The notes: generated from the letters alone by a model not told the origin. Counted from the first letter of the stretch, positions 11,343-24,200 are shown. The stretch: DNA of 64,000 nt from Dolomedes plantarius (GCA_907164885.2 OU015496.1:140526685-140590684); one strand, 5' to 3'. Numbers and translations: made by a program.

Positions 11343-11596
11343 AATTGAGGCGGTGAAAGGCAAAGTGGTGTAAGTCACATTTTCAACTTTTTTTATTTGA
11401 GGGCAAAAATGTAATCTCCATGTTCAATTTATAGTGGAATTGCAAATAATTATTATTTGCAATATCATAATAATTATTATGAATTATAATTTGTTCATTT
11501 TATAGTGGAATTATTGTAGTTTTTACAGTAAAGCGCTTTTGACTTACACCACTTGACATACTGACTTACACCACTTTGCCTTTCACCGACTCAATT
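11343..11596. mobile_element. 254-bp MITE with long inverted ends
   Basis: AATTGAGGCGGTGAAAGGCA at the left is mirrored at the right as GCCTTTCACCGACTCAATT. The inverted match runs about 33 bp through AAAGTGGTGTAAGTCA. There is no coding potential. The outer 20 bp also resemble the left end of the enclosing piggyBac-like insertion. Confidence 0.75.
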
Positions 11597-11782
11597 CAGA
11601 ACAGAGTTAAAGATAAGAATGAGAATCCAACACCAATGAGTTTAAAAATTCCATCCCTCCCCGTATGTACTATTTTTCAAAATTCAGTGCGTAAATCTAT
11701 AATCATCGGATACTACTCTCATGAAAATAAGGTTTTTTAATCAGGAAATTCAAACCAAACAAATTTGAACGATCTTTTACTA

Positions 11783-13436
11783 CAGTGTCTCCCAAAAGTG
11801 TTCGTACACTTACGATTTTCAATGAAATAGGGATCTATCCATTAATTAAAATGAATATTTAAGAATGGGTATTAAATAATAAGATCTATAATCTATTCTT
11901 GACAAAACTACATGAAATATTTTGAAATCATAGTAAAACTTTATTTTTAAGAAACCAGTTATGAAAAAGTAACAAAAACTTTATCTCACAAAAGTCATCG
12001 TACACTGAAATATTTTCGGATAAATTCCTAATTAAAATTATCGTCTGGCGCTTTATTTTTATTTTTGAATTTTGGTGGCATTTAAAATATCGTTTTGATT
12101 TATTTTTTGCTTGTCTACTCCGTAATATTCTATTTATTCTTTAAAAATGGCTCGTAGTCGTAAAGAAACAACAAACAGCATTCGAAAATTGATTATTTTT
12201 CATCATAGTAGTGATAAATCAATTCGGAATATTGCTAAATTACTTAATTTATCCCATTGTACTATGCAGTATGTGATAAAACACTTTAAAGAAGAAAATA
12301 GGATCGAAAACAACGTAAGAAAAGATCGTCCGGCAAAGTTAACAAAACGTGATCATAGATTCATAATTAAAAAATTTGTGAAAAATCCACGTTTGAGTGC
12401 TGTAAAAGTTTCTGCAGAATTTAATGAAACATTTTCTACTTCAATTTCACCTGAAACTGTTCGACGAGTTCTAAGAGCAGCTGGATTATATGGGCGTTCT
12501 GACAGTAGAAAATTTTTGTGAGTGAGAAAAACAGAAAGCTTAAGCTTTCCTTCATACTATCCATGATAAATAAGCCCCAAACGTATTGGAATAATGTCTT
12601 ATTTGCCGATGAAAGCATGTTTAACATTTTTGGATTCGATGGGCGCATAATTGCATAGAGAAGAAAAAATTAGGAACTTAGTCCGATGAACTCAGTAGGA
12701 ACAGTTAAGCATGGCGGTGGAGGTGTCCTTGTGTGGGGGTACATGTCAGCATCAGGACGAGATAATTTGGTATTTATTGATGGCATAATGAATCATGTTG
12801 TTTATATAAATATTTTAAAAGACAATTTAAAATTATCAGCCCAAAATTTGAGTATTGTAAACAACTTTGTTTTTTATCAAGATAACGATCCTAAGCACAC
12901 GGCTCTCAACGTTCGCCTCTGGTGTCTCTATAATTGTCCACAAGTTTTGAAAATAACCCCCTCAATCGCCAGATTTTAACCCAAAAGGACATATTTGGTG
13001 AGAACTGGAGGTTCGAGTACGAAAACACATTCACACGAAAAGCGAACTAAAAACAATTATGATGGAAGAATGGATATACATTGATGCAGAAATTACAAAA
13101 GAACTAGTGCAATCTATTCCCAGACGTTTAAAAACTGTTGTGGATGCTAAAGGACATCCTACTGAGTATTAATTTAACGAAAAATTAAAATATTTACTAA
13201 TATGTAGAGATTTTTTACAAGTGTACGATGACTTTTGTGAGATAAAGTTTTTGTTACTTTTTGATTATTGGTTTCTTAAAAATAAAGTTTTACTATGTTT
13301 TTAAAATGTTTCATATAGTTTTGTTAAGAATAGATTATAGATCTTATTATTAAATACCTATTCTGAAATATTCATTTTAATTAGTGGATAGACCCCTATT
13401 TCATTGAAAATCGTAAATGTACGAACACTTTTACAT
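11783..13436 (+). mobile_element. Tc1-like transposon with about 220-bp inverted repeats
   Basis: It begins CAGTGTCTCCCAAAAGTG next to a TA. The left 230 bp are mirrored at 13215-13436. Each arm has an outer AAAAGTGTTCGTACA-type site and an inner CACAAAAGTCATCGTACA-type site, the paired-site IR/DR layout of some Tc1/mariner elements. The extreme right end is degraded. Confidence 0.85.
12147..13172 (+). pseudogene. Tc1-type transposase, dead
   Basis: The start is the ATG at 12147. Residues 1-124 carry two helix-turn-helix units (SIRNIAKLLNLS and a paired-type second unit). A frameshift follows at about 12520. The first catalytic Asp is in FADESMF (about 12605), the second in QDNDPKH (about 12893). 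The block that should hold the catalytic Glu reads NPKGHIW, so Glu is replaced by Gly in this DD34E-spaced enzyme. A stop follows immediately and the C-terminal tail runs to 13172. It would have cut and pasted the surrounding element. Confidence 0.85.
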
Positions 13437-14210
13437 TATGTTTCATTCAAATGTGATTTTATTAGCTATGATGGCTTTATCTAGAGTGCAAAGTAAAAGA
13501 AAATGTAGGAGGGAACTTCTATCATTGCAATATCATATTTTATGTATCATTGGAATTAGTAAGAGTTTTGTTGACATAACATAAAAAAATCATGATTTCA
13601 TGTATTTAATACATAATTTATCAAATTATGAGAATACTAATAGTACAATGAAAGCTTTATCGTAAATCGTAATAAATTTCATCATAATTTTAATTATTGC
13701 CTTTGAAATTTTTAACTTGTTAATGCTTCCAAAAAGAAAAGAAAATAATAAAATAAAAAAATCGTTTAAAAGAAAATAAAAAAAATTAAATAAATTGTTT
13801 AAAAGAGAATAAAAAAAATAAAATCTCCAATCTCCCAGATTATGATCCTAGGGAAATTCATCGCCTCTGTAGGAATCTTTTGGCCTTACAACAGCCAGCT
13901 AGCCAGCTATTCCACACCCTTCATTCTTGACCTTCCTTCTTGGAAACTGATGTAATTACCGAACGTATGTGACTTTTCGGGAAGTCGATCTGCAACCCCC
14001 CCCCAAACTTAGCAACGTCCGTCTATTCAAAAAAATTTCTCCCCCACCCCGTGAATGCGTCAGAATCGGAGATGTACATGTATATTGCTGCACCACTCGT
14101 AGGGGTTCTCATTCCCCAATTTCGAACAGTTCCAGGTTGTAAATCAAGCACCTTTTATCGTTCCGAAAACGGGGGACGGATTCCGTGCAGTGCTGGAAAA
14201 GCAAAAGCGC
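13437..14210. other. no gene seen, right part of the piggyBac-like insertion
   Basis: AT-rich DNA with A-runs at 13735-13830 and C-runs near 13998. The open frame at 14051-14395 crosses the insertion boundary into the LTR and is therefore not a gene. Confidence 0.5.
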
Positions 14211-14333
14211 CTAGTCAGGGGTACGTCACTGCCCAAATGAGACGAATAAGGTTGGACGTAATATTTCGTCACTGCCCGAATGAGACAGTCAGGGCTCGAC
14301 GTAACATTACGTCACTGCCATTGAAAGGGTTAA

Positions 14334-15078
14334 GCAGGCATGTGAAGTATCTGAACTCAATAACATCCCCAGATATGAGTGTTCAAAGTTTATGAGATTC
14401 CGAATGTCAGTATAGTGTCAAAATTCCTGAAGAGCCCTCGAACCACTCTGGATTTATGTCTTTTTTAACGTCAAAAACCCCACTTTGCAAGAACTTTATG
14501 GCCACTTATCCTAGGCCCAGGTCAACAGTTCGCGGTTCTTACAAGCGCAGGAACTAGCAGTAAAGTCCCCGATAAAGTTAAGTGGACACGTGAACTCCAC
14601 GAATCTAAAGTCGCCCAATTAAAAATTAAGTAGTTTAGGCCCTCTGGCGACAATATCGCAAAACACCCATTTAATACTGCATGAACAGAATACTTTTCTC
14701 TCTTCGATTCTAACTCTTGTTGCTGTCGGACCTGCTGTCCACAGTCCGGTGGTTACAACGCTTTTCTCTTAACTTTCCAATGTAAGCACTGCTGTTTTTA
14801 CGTCACGTCCTGGCATGGACGGCGGACAAGTCATGTGGCCACTGCAGCTAATACCTTCGTAATGCCTACTAAGTGAATAAAGGCGATTTCCTGGACATCG
14901 TCGGAAATGTGTGTTCCTCTTCTATGGCTCCGCGTGTGTTACTCTCCTAAATTTCGTAAGTGTTTTCCTGAATGAACACTCAGCCCGACTGCATCACTCC
15001 TCGTACAGATTGCATCTCCCATAAGTTCTACGCGTCAATCCCCTTGTGCTAAATTTTCCAAATGTGATTATTATCACA
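14334..15078 (+). repeat. LTR A, right part
   Basis: It matches 17442-18181 of LTR B, starting AAGCAGGCATGTG-type sequence after TTAA and ending TTATTATCACA. It completes the LTR begun at 8505. Confidence 0.9.
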
Positions 15079-17306
15079 TTTATAAATCCGGCAGGATTTT
15101 ATTCTTGTCCGCGTTGCCCTACGATTTTCGAATGATGAATTATAATTGTGTTAAGAAGAAAATTTTACGTATGCAACGTATTATATCTTCTATAAAGCAA
15201 ATTTTATGTGTTTATCCTAAAAAAATGAAAGGATATTTGTGCAACGTCATGTGCTCCAATCCTGAAAATCTGTGCAGTTTCTTCATGTTGTTATTTGTGT
15301 TAACCCCGCTGGATTTCAAGTGTTTGATTCCATACAAGAATTTCGAAAGCTTTTTTAGAATCTTTAAATGATAATATTTCGTACAAGAAATTTATGCGAT
15401 GTCTACTTCTTCATCTCAACGGATCCACCCTTTTATCAATATGTGTGCTCAATTCGGTATTTACACAGTTCTCCTATGTTCAGTGAGGTGAATTTTACAG
15501 TATAAAATTATTCCGCTTTCTTCAGCTTCCCCCGACGTCTCGATGTGTTTGAATTACTCCAATCGTGAAAATTCTGCTACTAAATTATGTTGTGAAATGT
15601 GGTTTTCGTCGATACGGCTTGTGTTCTACATTGGCCTGTGTTGTGCTGCATTAAGAACAAATATGCCACCAACTTCCGCCAGCAACAGTTCATTCCCAAG
15701 AACTTTTGCCTTGTTAAAACATTTATAATCATCTTTTAAGAGACTAAATTAAAATTAATTTACGCCGACGAGGAAAAAAAAATAATGATAATAAATAAAT
15801 AAATAAATAAATGAACAGAAATTAAAGCTAAGACAAATTGTATATCAAATTACTTTTTTCATATGTGTTTTTCATGATTAAGTGGTGAAACCGAATTTTG
15901 TTAAAGAATAAATTAAACTTATGTTGGAAGTGCATAAAAATTTTATGTAAAATTGCATTTAAGGGTTAAATATTGTATTCGTAATAATGATACTCTGAAG
16001 AAAATTGGATCAATTATTAATTAATTTAATCAGATTTTACTAAATATAAATTCAATATTAGTTTTACCCGCAAAAGAGAATCCTTCAGTAACGTTATCTA
16101 CGCGAAAAGGGTGAATGGAAAAAGTAGGTCATTCCGAATTTACCGTGCGCGCTGTGCTATCAACATGTGGAGGGTCAAAGGTAACTTTTCACCCAGAGGA
16201 GAGTAATAAATTTAGTCCTCATCGCTTTGGATGTACTCGAAGCGCGTAGAAGCTGAAACTTTTATTTTGATGTTTTGATCATTAGATATTTTTTCTCTCT
16301 CCTTTCCCATGGTGTAAGAAGATAGGTTTCGGTTTCTAAATTTCGCGTTGGATATGGATGCGGATAAAGGTGAATAAATATTAATTAAAATAATGAATAG
16401 TTAAAATTTTAAATTTATCCACAAAAATATTCATTAATTTATATAAACAATTTGTAATATATTTTAAGAAACTATAAGTGTTTAAGAAATTGTTTTATTT
16501 TACTGAAGTATGAAAGTACAAACATTGCTAACTTAGTATTCTTCACAAGTTACCTAAACATTGTACTTTTTTACATGGTAAATTGAAAAAGGTATGTGGT
16601 TTTGAATCCTCATGAGTATATTAAATCGTTGAAGGTTAAATAATGGTAGGAGAGTAATATGTTTTTCAGGAGATTTTCTGGTACAGTAGAAATTTCAAAG
16701 ATCAGTTATCTATAACAGTATAGGAACGGAGCTCTTCTATAATCTACAAAGCGTCCCATATGCCACGGTTGAATATTAACATCCGTCTGCTATAGAGGAA
16801 GTGCTCATTCCAGAAAATTCTCAAAATGATAAAGGATAAATAACTAGAAACAAAAAAAGTAATGTTTCATATATGATAAAAAGAGAGGTGTGTTTTTAAC
16901 AGGTATAAGGTTATATAACAGGAGGATTGATACCAAAATGCTAGTAGTAAGATTAAATAAAAATATCGTGTTACTTATGGAAGTTATAGTGTTTATATAA
17001 GAAATTAAATATGATAAATATTGAGAAAGAATTTAGTACATTTATTTCACTTTTTATTTTAGAGGTTATTATTTTTGTGGATATAATATTGTTTTGGATA
17101 GCGAATAATGAATATTGAAATTAAATTATTGCAATTAGTATGAAATATTGAAATTGAATTTGCACAAGGAAATTCTTATTCTGTCAATGATATAATGTGC
17201 GTTTACCTTTGCTGCATACAGTGTACTTAAAATTTTGTAAAATTTTATGTCAACGGAAAAGTCTTCCTTTCAGCAAGAACTTTTCTTATTTCGATGGGGG
17301 GGGAAA
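15079..17306 (+). other. internal region of the non-autonomous LTR element
   Basis: TATAAATCCGGCAGG directly follows the LTR, in the same place as TATAAATGGTGGCAG in the Gmr1-like element, and may be a degraded primer site. Short open frames at 15105-15371 and 15543-15728 show no known motif. An (AAAT)n run lies at 15790-15812. GATGGGGGGGGAAA (17294-17306) is the polypurine tract. Confidence 0.6.
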
Positions 17307-18177
17307 TGTAACAAGAAAACGCGTCTTCCTAATTTACTTTACTTTAAAGCATATTCTATTGTTAATAAAGTACGACCCCTTTTAAAAAATTGCGACCTAA
17401 AAGTAAAATAAGATAATTTATCGTAGCCCCGCAGATCATTAAGCAGGCATGTGAAGTATCTGAACTCAATAACATCCCCAGATATGAGTGTTCAAAGTTT
17501 ATGAGATTCCGAATATCAGTATAGTGTCAAAATTCCTGAAGAGCCCTCGAACCACTCTGGATTTATGCCTTTTTTAACGTCAAAAACCACTCTTTGCAAG
17601 AACTTTATGGCCACTTATCCTACCCCAGATCAACAGTTCGCGGTTATAACAACCGCGGAATCTATCAGTCCCCGGGAAACTGAAGTGGACACGTGAACTC
17701 CACGAATCTAAAGTCGCCCAATTAAAAATTAAGTAGTTTAGGCCCTCTGGCGACAATATCGCAAAACACCCATTTAATATTGCATGAACAGAAGACTTTT
17801 CTCTCTTCGTTTCTAACTCTTGTTGCTGTCGGTACTGTTGTCCATAGTCCGGTGGTTACAACGCTTTTCTCTTAACTCTCCAATGTAAGCACTGCTGTTT
17901 TTACGTCACGTCCTGGCATGGACGCCGGACAAGTCATGTGGCCACTGCAGCTAATACCTTCGTAATACCTACTAATTGAATAAAGGTGATTTCCTGGACA
18001 TCGTCGGAAATGTGTGTTCCTCCTCTATGGCTCCGCGTGTGTTACTCTCCTAAATTTCGTAAGTGTTTTCCTGAATAAACACTCAGCCCGACTGCATCAC
18101 TCCTCGTACCGACTGCATCTCCCATAAGTTCTACGCGTCAATCCCCTTGTGCTAAATTTTCCAATTGTGATTATTAT

Positions 18178-18181
<4 letters not shown>
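17307..18181 (+). repeat. LTR B (3' LTR) of the non-autonomous element
   Basis: It spans TGTAACAAG to TTATCACA, 875 bp, directly after a polypurine tract and followed by (CA)n(TA)n. It lacks the TTAA insertion present in LTR A and so shows the intact LTR. Confidence 0.88.

Positions 18182-18230
<49 letters not shown>
18182..18230. repeat. (CA)n(TA)n microsatellite
   Basis: About 20 bp of CA repeats followed by about 30 bp of TA repeats separates two LTR elements. Confidence 0.95.
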
Positions 18231-18236
<6 letters not shown>

Positions 18237-18447
18237 CTTCTTATTTATGTTACCAATCAATTTATCAAACTGGGACACCTATTAGTATTAAACCTTCACC
18301 AAATTGCAAAACTTACTCGTAATCCTTCTGCAACGTATAATATTTTATTAACTTAACTGACCTTCTCTTTTTTTCAAAATTAAAAGATATTATATACGAT
18401 GCATACAAGTGTTGCCATTTCAAAATCACAAATAAAATACTCTTACA
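18231..18447 (-). repeat. 3' LTR (minus strand)
   Basis: It aligns with 23227-23437 throughout. Reading the minus strand, GTCAGGAAGGTCGAA directly before TGTAAGAGTA is a polypurine tract, which fixes this as the 3' LTR. Confidence 0.85.
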
Positions 18448-18580
18448 TTCGACCTTCCTGACTTTTCAATTGTCCTCAATTGAACCAAATATTGACATAC
18501 ATTACAACAACAGTAAAACACAAATAATCTCTCCGTCTTATATAAGATCTCTGTAACCTAGTCGTTAGTCTATGCATAAT

Positions 18581-19984
18581 TCACTTGAGTCGTTGTTGGC
18601 TTTCAGGTTCATCATCAGAACTTGCACTGGAGTTATCATCATAGTCAATCCAGCTTTTCCAAGCTTTTAATTGATTAACATGAGCTGTAGTGGCAGAAAG
18701 ACGACTATTTTTATCCTCTAATTGTGAGATGCTATATGTATCACTAGGAAGCATTTCTGTAATAACCATAGGTCTTCGATAACGTGGTTGCGTTTTTGTT
18801 GATTGACCGGTCGCCTTAGGATTTTTTCTTACGACTACGATTTCTCCTTTATCAAATGATAATATACGAGACTTCTTTTTATCATAATATACTTTCATTT
18901 TTTCTTGTTATTTTGTAATTTTTTCCTAAGCTTCGAGTTGTAATTCTTCTGGATCATTCCAAACTTCCCAATTTTCACCAGCCAATAACCTCAAAATTCC
19001 ATCTTTAAATCTTGGTACATATCCATGAAGAATTTCAAAAGGTGTTTTCCCAAGAGTTTTATTCACAGTGTTGTTCGTTTCTTTCTACTTCTTTAATTTT
19101 TTGTCCCAATCATTTTGAACAGTATCTTCAATTTACGTCACCATGCAGGATAATATTGTTTTATGAACTTTCTCGACCATTCCATTTCATTGTGGGGGGG
19201 GATGTAGAGTTCAATGTGTGCAAAATTCCATTCTTATCGCAGAACCTTTGAAAATTATTTGAAGTGAAACAGGAGCCTCGATCTGATATTATACGATTCG
19301 GTAATCCGAAATCTTCAATAAAATTTTCACTGATTTAAGAACATTCGTAGATGATGTGTCTCTCACAGTATAGAGTCGTAGAAATCTGGTCATGTTATCG
19401 ATAATGACAAGTAGATCTTTGTTTCTTTTAGAACTTGTTATAAACGATCCTAGGTGATCAAGATATACAGTAGCAAATGGTCCCCTGCCTGGTGGAATAG
19501 GATGAAGCAAGTCTTGCTTCTTTCCGCTTGGAACTTTATTGACAAGACATTCGAAACACATTGATATGTGGGGACCAATGTATTTCTTCATAGAAGGAAA
19601 CCAATACAGTTCCTTGATTTTTGACACTCTCTTGTCTTACGGCAAAATGACCCATAAGGTCATGAAATTTTACAACAATGCTTTTTCTCATACTTTTTGG
19701 TATGACAAATAAAAGTCTCTTTTTCACACCTTCATTAATGACACGGTATAATCTGTTTTTCTTTAAAACATAATTGTGAACTTTTTGCTTTTTTTCTTTT
19801 GTTCTGTTTTCATTATCTTTTTTGAGAAGTAGCAATAGCTCTTTAAAAGTGTCATCTGCATGCTGCATCATGAGAAACTGGTCTTCAATACTTAACGTGA
19901 GACAAACCTCTAATTTATTTTCGATCAAGTAATCTAGTGTATCCGAAGAATTTAAAACTGGAGCTCTAATGACTGCATCAATAT
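18581..19984 (-). pseudogene. integrase of the minus-strand Ty3/gypsy element
   Basis: From the right, an HH-CC zinc region (HDLMGHFA...CFECLV, 19690-19540), a core with Asp in VYLDHLGSF (about 19470) and Asp in IISDRGSCF (about 19285), then a frameshift in a G/C-run near 19195. The Glu block (VEKVHK) is in the next frame near 19170. The C-terminal domain is the frame 18898-18581 (YYDKKKSRI...). The integrase comes after RNase H, the usual order, in contrast to the element at 1092. Confidence 0.8.
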
Positions 19985-21424
19985 GAGACATTATAACACT
20001 GGGCCTATGGCGGATTTCAAAATTAAATTCTTGAATAAGGAGACTCCAATGATCAATTTGAGGGTTACTTATTTTCTTAACATTCATATAAACTAAATCT
20101 TGGCACTCGGTCACTACTGTGAAACTGATACTCAGCAAATATTGTCTAAGTCGTTCCAGTGTCCACACAATTGTCATTAACTCTATACTATGTACTTCAG
20201 TTTTCACTTCAGGATTGTAGAGCTTCAAAATCGGTTGGTTCGTTAGCTCACTTTTTAAGGTTTCCAATGAATCTTCTTGAACTTTTTCCCATTTAAAAAT
20301 TTCATTCTTTTTTGTTAGTTAAGTCAAGTGTTTTGCTTTAATGGCATACTTTGGAATAAATCTTCTAAAGAAGCTTGTCAAACAGAGGAATCCTCGAACG
20401 TCTTGTAATTTTTAGGCTGGGGAAATGTAGATATGGCTTCTACTTTTCTGTATCCTGGTTTGATCCCATATTTGTTAATGATAAATCCTAAATACTCTAC
20501 TTCTAAGTTTTCCAAATTTGCATTTGGGTAATTTCAGGGTTAAATTTTCGGAACGTAATCCTTCGAAAACTTCAATTAGTTTTTGATCATTTCTTCCCAA
20601 GTTTTGACTGGAATAAGTATATCATCCAAATAGCATAATACATCCTTGTTGCATACATCCTTGTTGATGTAGCCAACGCGAGCTACATCAAACGTTGAAA
20701 TTCTGATGAAGCATTTGTTAAGCCGAAAAGCATCCTCGCGAACTGTCCTGTTTCATCTGGCGTTATGAAAGTCGTTTTTAACTTTGCTTTTTCGGTTAAG
20801 GGCATTTGTAGATATCCATGCGCTATGTCCAAGGTTGTAAAAAACTGCACTCGTGTAATTGCTCCAATAGATCATCAATTTTAGGTAATGGGAACTTATC
20901 TTTTACATTCTGATTATTCAGCCGTCTGTAGTCAATAATCAGCCTGTTTTCACCAGTCTTCTTCTTAACCAATAAGACAGGACTTGCATAAGGCGATCGT
21001 GTGTCCGATACAATTCCATTTTCTCTCCACTCTTTCACAATTTCTTTAATAGCAACTCTTTCGGGGGCATTTGTTTTATATGCTTTATACATATGGGTTT
21101 TGACCCTTCAACTTCCTTAATATCCATTTTTGTTAAATTAGTGCATCCTGACTCTGAAATAATCAATGCGAAATAATCTTTAAATTCATTCAACATTTGA
21201 ACCAATTTCTGCTTTCTTTCATTTTCAATATTGGAATCAATGTTAATTCCGTTCAAGGTTATTGGGACTTCTCCCTTAAAATTACTTGAACCGCAAGGAT
21301 AACTTAGAGTTTTTCCTTTAGTTTCTGTATTTAAACATAAATCTAGCTCTGCCAACGCATTGATCCTTGAAAAACTCGACACTTTTATCGCCAATATTCG
21401 CCAAAGGAACACATTTTTTTCCAT
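19985..21424 (-). pseudogene. RT and RNase H of the minus-strand Ty3/gypsy element
   Basis: The RT start is the frame 21092-20823 with SPYASPVLLVKKK, LIIDYRRLNN and FPLPKIDDLL. The catalytic YLDD is readable at about 20628 in a broken stretch. RNase H is the first half of 20267-19536, with ELMTIVWTLERLRQYLL, NPQIDHWSLLIQEF and HIDAVIRAPV. The normally acidic TDC position reads TEC. Several stops and frame changes separate the blocks. Confidence 0.82.
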
Positions 21425-21940
21425 TTTTAATTTCCAACAAATAACGAATGCCTTCGGGATGATTTTCTATTATAATTTATCCATTGTCGATAAATTCTGC
21501 TTGAAAACTGACAAGATTGACTGTATTTTTCTCTATTTTAATTGCTTCAAGGACATTAAGGCATACTCGATTTATATTTTCATCAATTAGGAAATTACTA
21601 AATAGTTCATCATCTGGATATCTAATGTCAAATTTATTTCCTACTCTAGTATAAGCGATGTAAGGGAGATCAAGCCATGACCGTCCGATGATAAGATCAA
21701 ATGGTTGTGCATCATCAGGGACAACATATATTCTTATGCCTTGGCCTTTCACGTTATCAACTTCTATATCCGCTTGAATTCTTCCTATAGAAGTCATTGC
21801 AGGCACCCTTTGATTTCCAAAACCATATAATTCATTGACAACAGGTTCGGGTTTTAGGTTAAATTTCTCAGCAACTGAAATTTTTAAGAGACATTAAGAA
21901 CTCCTTGTGTCAATTAAAGCCGGTACTTCATCACAGTTAC
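21425..21940 (-). pseudogene. protease of the minus-strand Ty3/gypsy element
   Basis: The active-site block reads ALIDTRS near 21920 (DTG changed to DTR). It is followed by the frame 21806-21477 with the domain core DLIIGRSWLDLPYIAY, closely matching DLLIGRTFLDLPYIPY in the element at 52574. Confidence 0.75.
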
Positions 21941-22039
21941 TAAGTTTCGCTTTCTTCAAATATGAATTGCTTTCTTCTGGATTTTTATCAACTTGGCTAA
22001 CAGATAAACTTTTATCATTTAAATGATTATTTTTAGCTC

Positions 22040-23044
22040 TTACAAAACAATTTTTAGTTTTATGTCTGGTTTAATTACATTTTCGACAAGTTATAACTGG
22101 TTTCAGCGGCGGGAAGCCCTTTGAAATGTGCCCTAAATTGTTAGAGTTGAAGCATTTTGCTTCACCTCTTTCATTATACGTAAAACCGTACAAATTTTTC
22201 TTTTCGTTGATTGTTACAAATAGTTCCGTTTGTAGTAATGTCGTTCCTTACGCGGTTGTTTATCCTTGAAAGTTGACCTCAAGGTATCCTAATCATCTAG
22301 TTTTTCAATTAAATCAATCGGCGAAATAAACTTAGAACAATCATCAATAAAATGATTCTTTACTTCTTGAGACACTTTACATTTTATCTGATCCGCTATA
22401 ATAAGGTAGCTGAACTGCTCAAAACTATCTACTTTAACTCCATTTACCCAATCTTGAAAAAAACTTCTTAACTCACATGGAAAGTTTTTCCATGTGCTTC
22501 CTACATTCCTACTATGCAAAAAAAACTTTTGGCGAAATTTTTCTAGCATTAACTTGTACCGCTTTAATAAGATCATTTTAACTTCTTTATAATCGCTTGT
22601 AATTTCATCCGATTCTCTGGCGATTAACTGAGCAACGACATATGGGAATAAACCAAGCAAATGTAAGTAACCCACGTATTTCCTAATACTTCAGCTTCTT
22701 TGGCCAAACGTTCAAACATAATTGAATATAAACTTATATCGTTTTCGTCAAGATTAAATTTTTGTATCAAATGATGAAGTTCTAACTTTGGCTTCTTCTT
22801 TTGCGCACTACTAACATCTTGATTGGCGACGGAATTGGTAACCCTATTTTCAGCTTCAATACGTAATTTTTGCAGTTCAAATTCCATCTCATTCTTCTGT
22901 TTTCGTTCATAATATTCTTCTTTTAACGTTCTTCAATCTCTACTTTTTCAAGTCCTTCAATTTATGACTGTCATTTACCTTTTCTCCCAATACCTCAGCT
23001 AATATTTTTAAATCACACTTCTTTGCTTGAGTGAATATAGACAT
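22040..23044 (-). pseudogene. gag: gag of the minus-strand Ty3/gypsy element
   Basis: An ATG at 23044 begins a frame that soon hits a stop. Frames 22887-22624 and 22675-22289 carry the SCAN-like capsid blocks (EKFRQKF, SFFQDWVNG, LIIADQIK, NHFIDD). Degraded zinc knuckles lie at 22180-22060 (CFNSNNLGHIS, then CRKC). The order of blocks matches the gag genes at 3080 and 52574, so the three elements are related. Confidence 0.8.
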
Positions 23045-23226
23045 TTTCGTACTTATTCAAATATATATAAATATTCAATGAATATAACGTACCTTGAAAT
23101 TTTAACTTGCTCACTTGTATCTGTGCATCCATTTTCAGCCTGTGTAAGCCTGTGCATCCATTTTCATGCAGTTTCATTTTTTTATTTTTTACGAATAGGT
23201 TTCAGCAGAATCCCGCTTCTGATTTC

Positions 23227-23437
23227 TGTTGGCTTCTTATTTACGTTACCAATCAATTTATCAAACTCAGACACCTATTAATATTAAACATTCACCAAAT
23301 TACAAGACGTACCCGCAATCCTTCTGCAACGTACAATACCTTATTAACTTAACTGACCTTCTCATGTTTCAGAATTGAAAGATAATATATACGATACATA
23401 CAGCTGTTGTCAATCCACAATCACAAATAAAATAAGC
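23227..23437 (-). repeat. 5' LTR (minus strand), end eroded
   Basis: It is the partner of 18231-18447. On its inner side, reading the minus strand, TCAGAAGCGGGATTC resembles a tRNA-Leu-type primer site. The outer end dissolves into (AAAT)n(AT)n. Confidence 0.8.

Positions 23438-24200
<763 letters not shown>

Larger units (their letters stand above)
8641..14329. mobile_element. piggyBac-like TTAA-flanked insertion
   Basis: The insert sits in an LTR that is continuous in copy B, so its limits are exact. TTAA is at 8637-8640 and again at 14330-14333. The ends are inverted: CCCTTTCACCGGC on the left, and the complement of the right end reads CCCTTTCAATGGC. A TTAA duplication with CCCTTT ends is diagnostic of piggyBac-type transposons. 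Repeats of CGTCACTGCCC near the right end (14225-14320) may be subterminal binding sites. No piggyBac transposase was recognised, so it is probably non-autonomous or decayed. Confidence 0.8.
8505..18181 (+). mobile_element. non-autonomous LTR element without pol, split by another transposon
   Basis: LTR A (8505-8640 plus 14334-15078) and LTR B (17307-18181) are near-identical and co-oriented, TGTAAC...TTATCACA. They flank a 2.2-kb internal region (15079-17306) with no recognisable gag or pol. A G-rich polypurine tract touches LTR B. The element starts 9 bp (all AT) after the previous element's 3' LTR. Architecture is that of a LARD/TRIM-type element needing trans-acting proteins; its terminal bases resemble the Gmr1-like LTR. 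Confidence 0.8.
18231..23437 (-). mobile_element. decayed Ty3/gypsy retrotransposon, standard gene order
   Basis: Short LTRs (217 bp at 18231-18447; partner at 23227-about 23437) flank gag, PR, RT, RNase H and IN on the minus strand. All genes are broken by stops and frameshifts. The minus-strand LTR begins TGTAAGAGTA, like the Gmr1-like LTR. (TA)n tracts lie on both sides. Confidence 0.85.
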
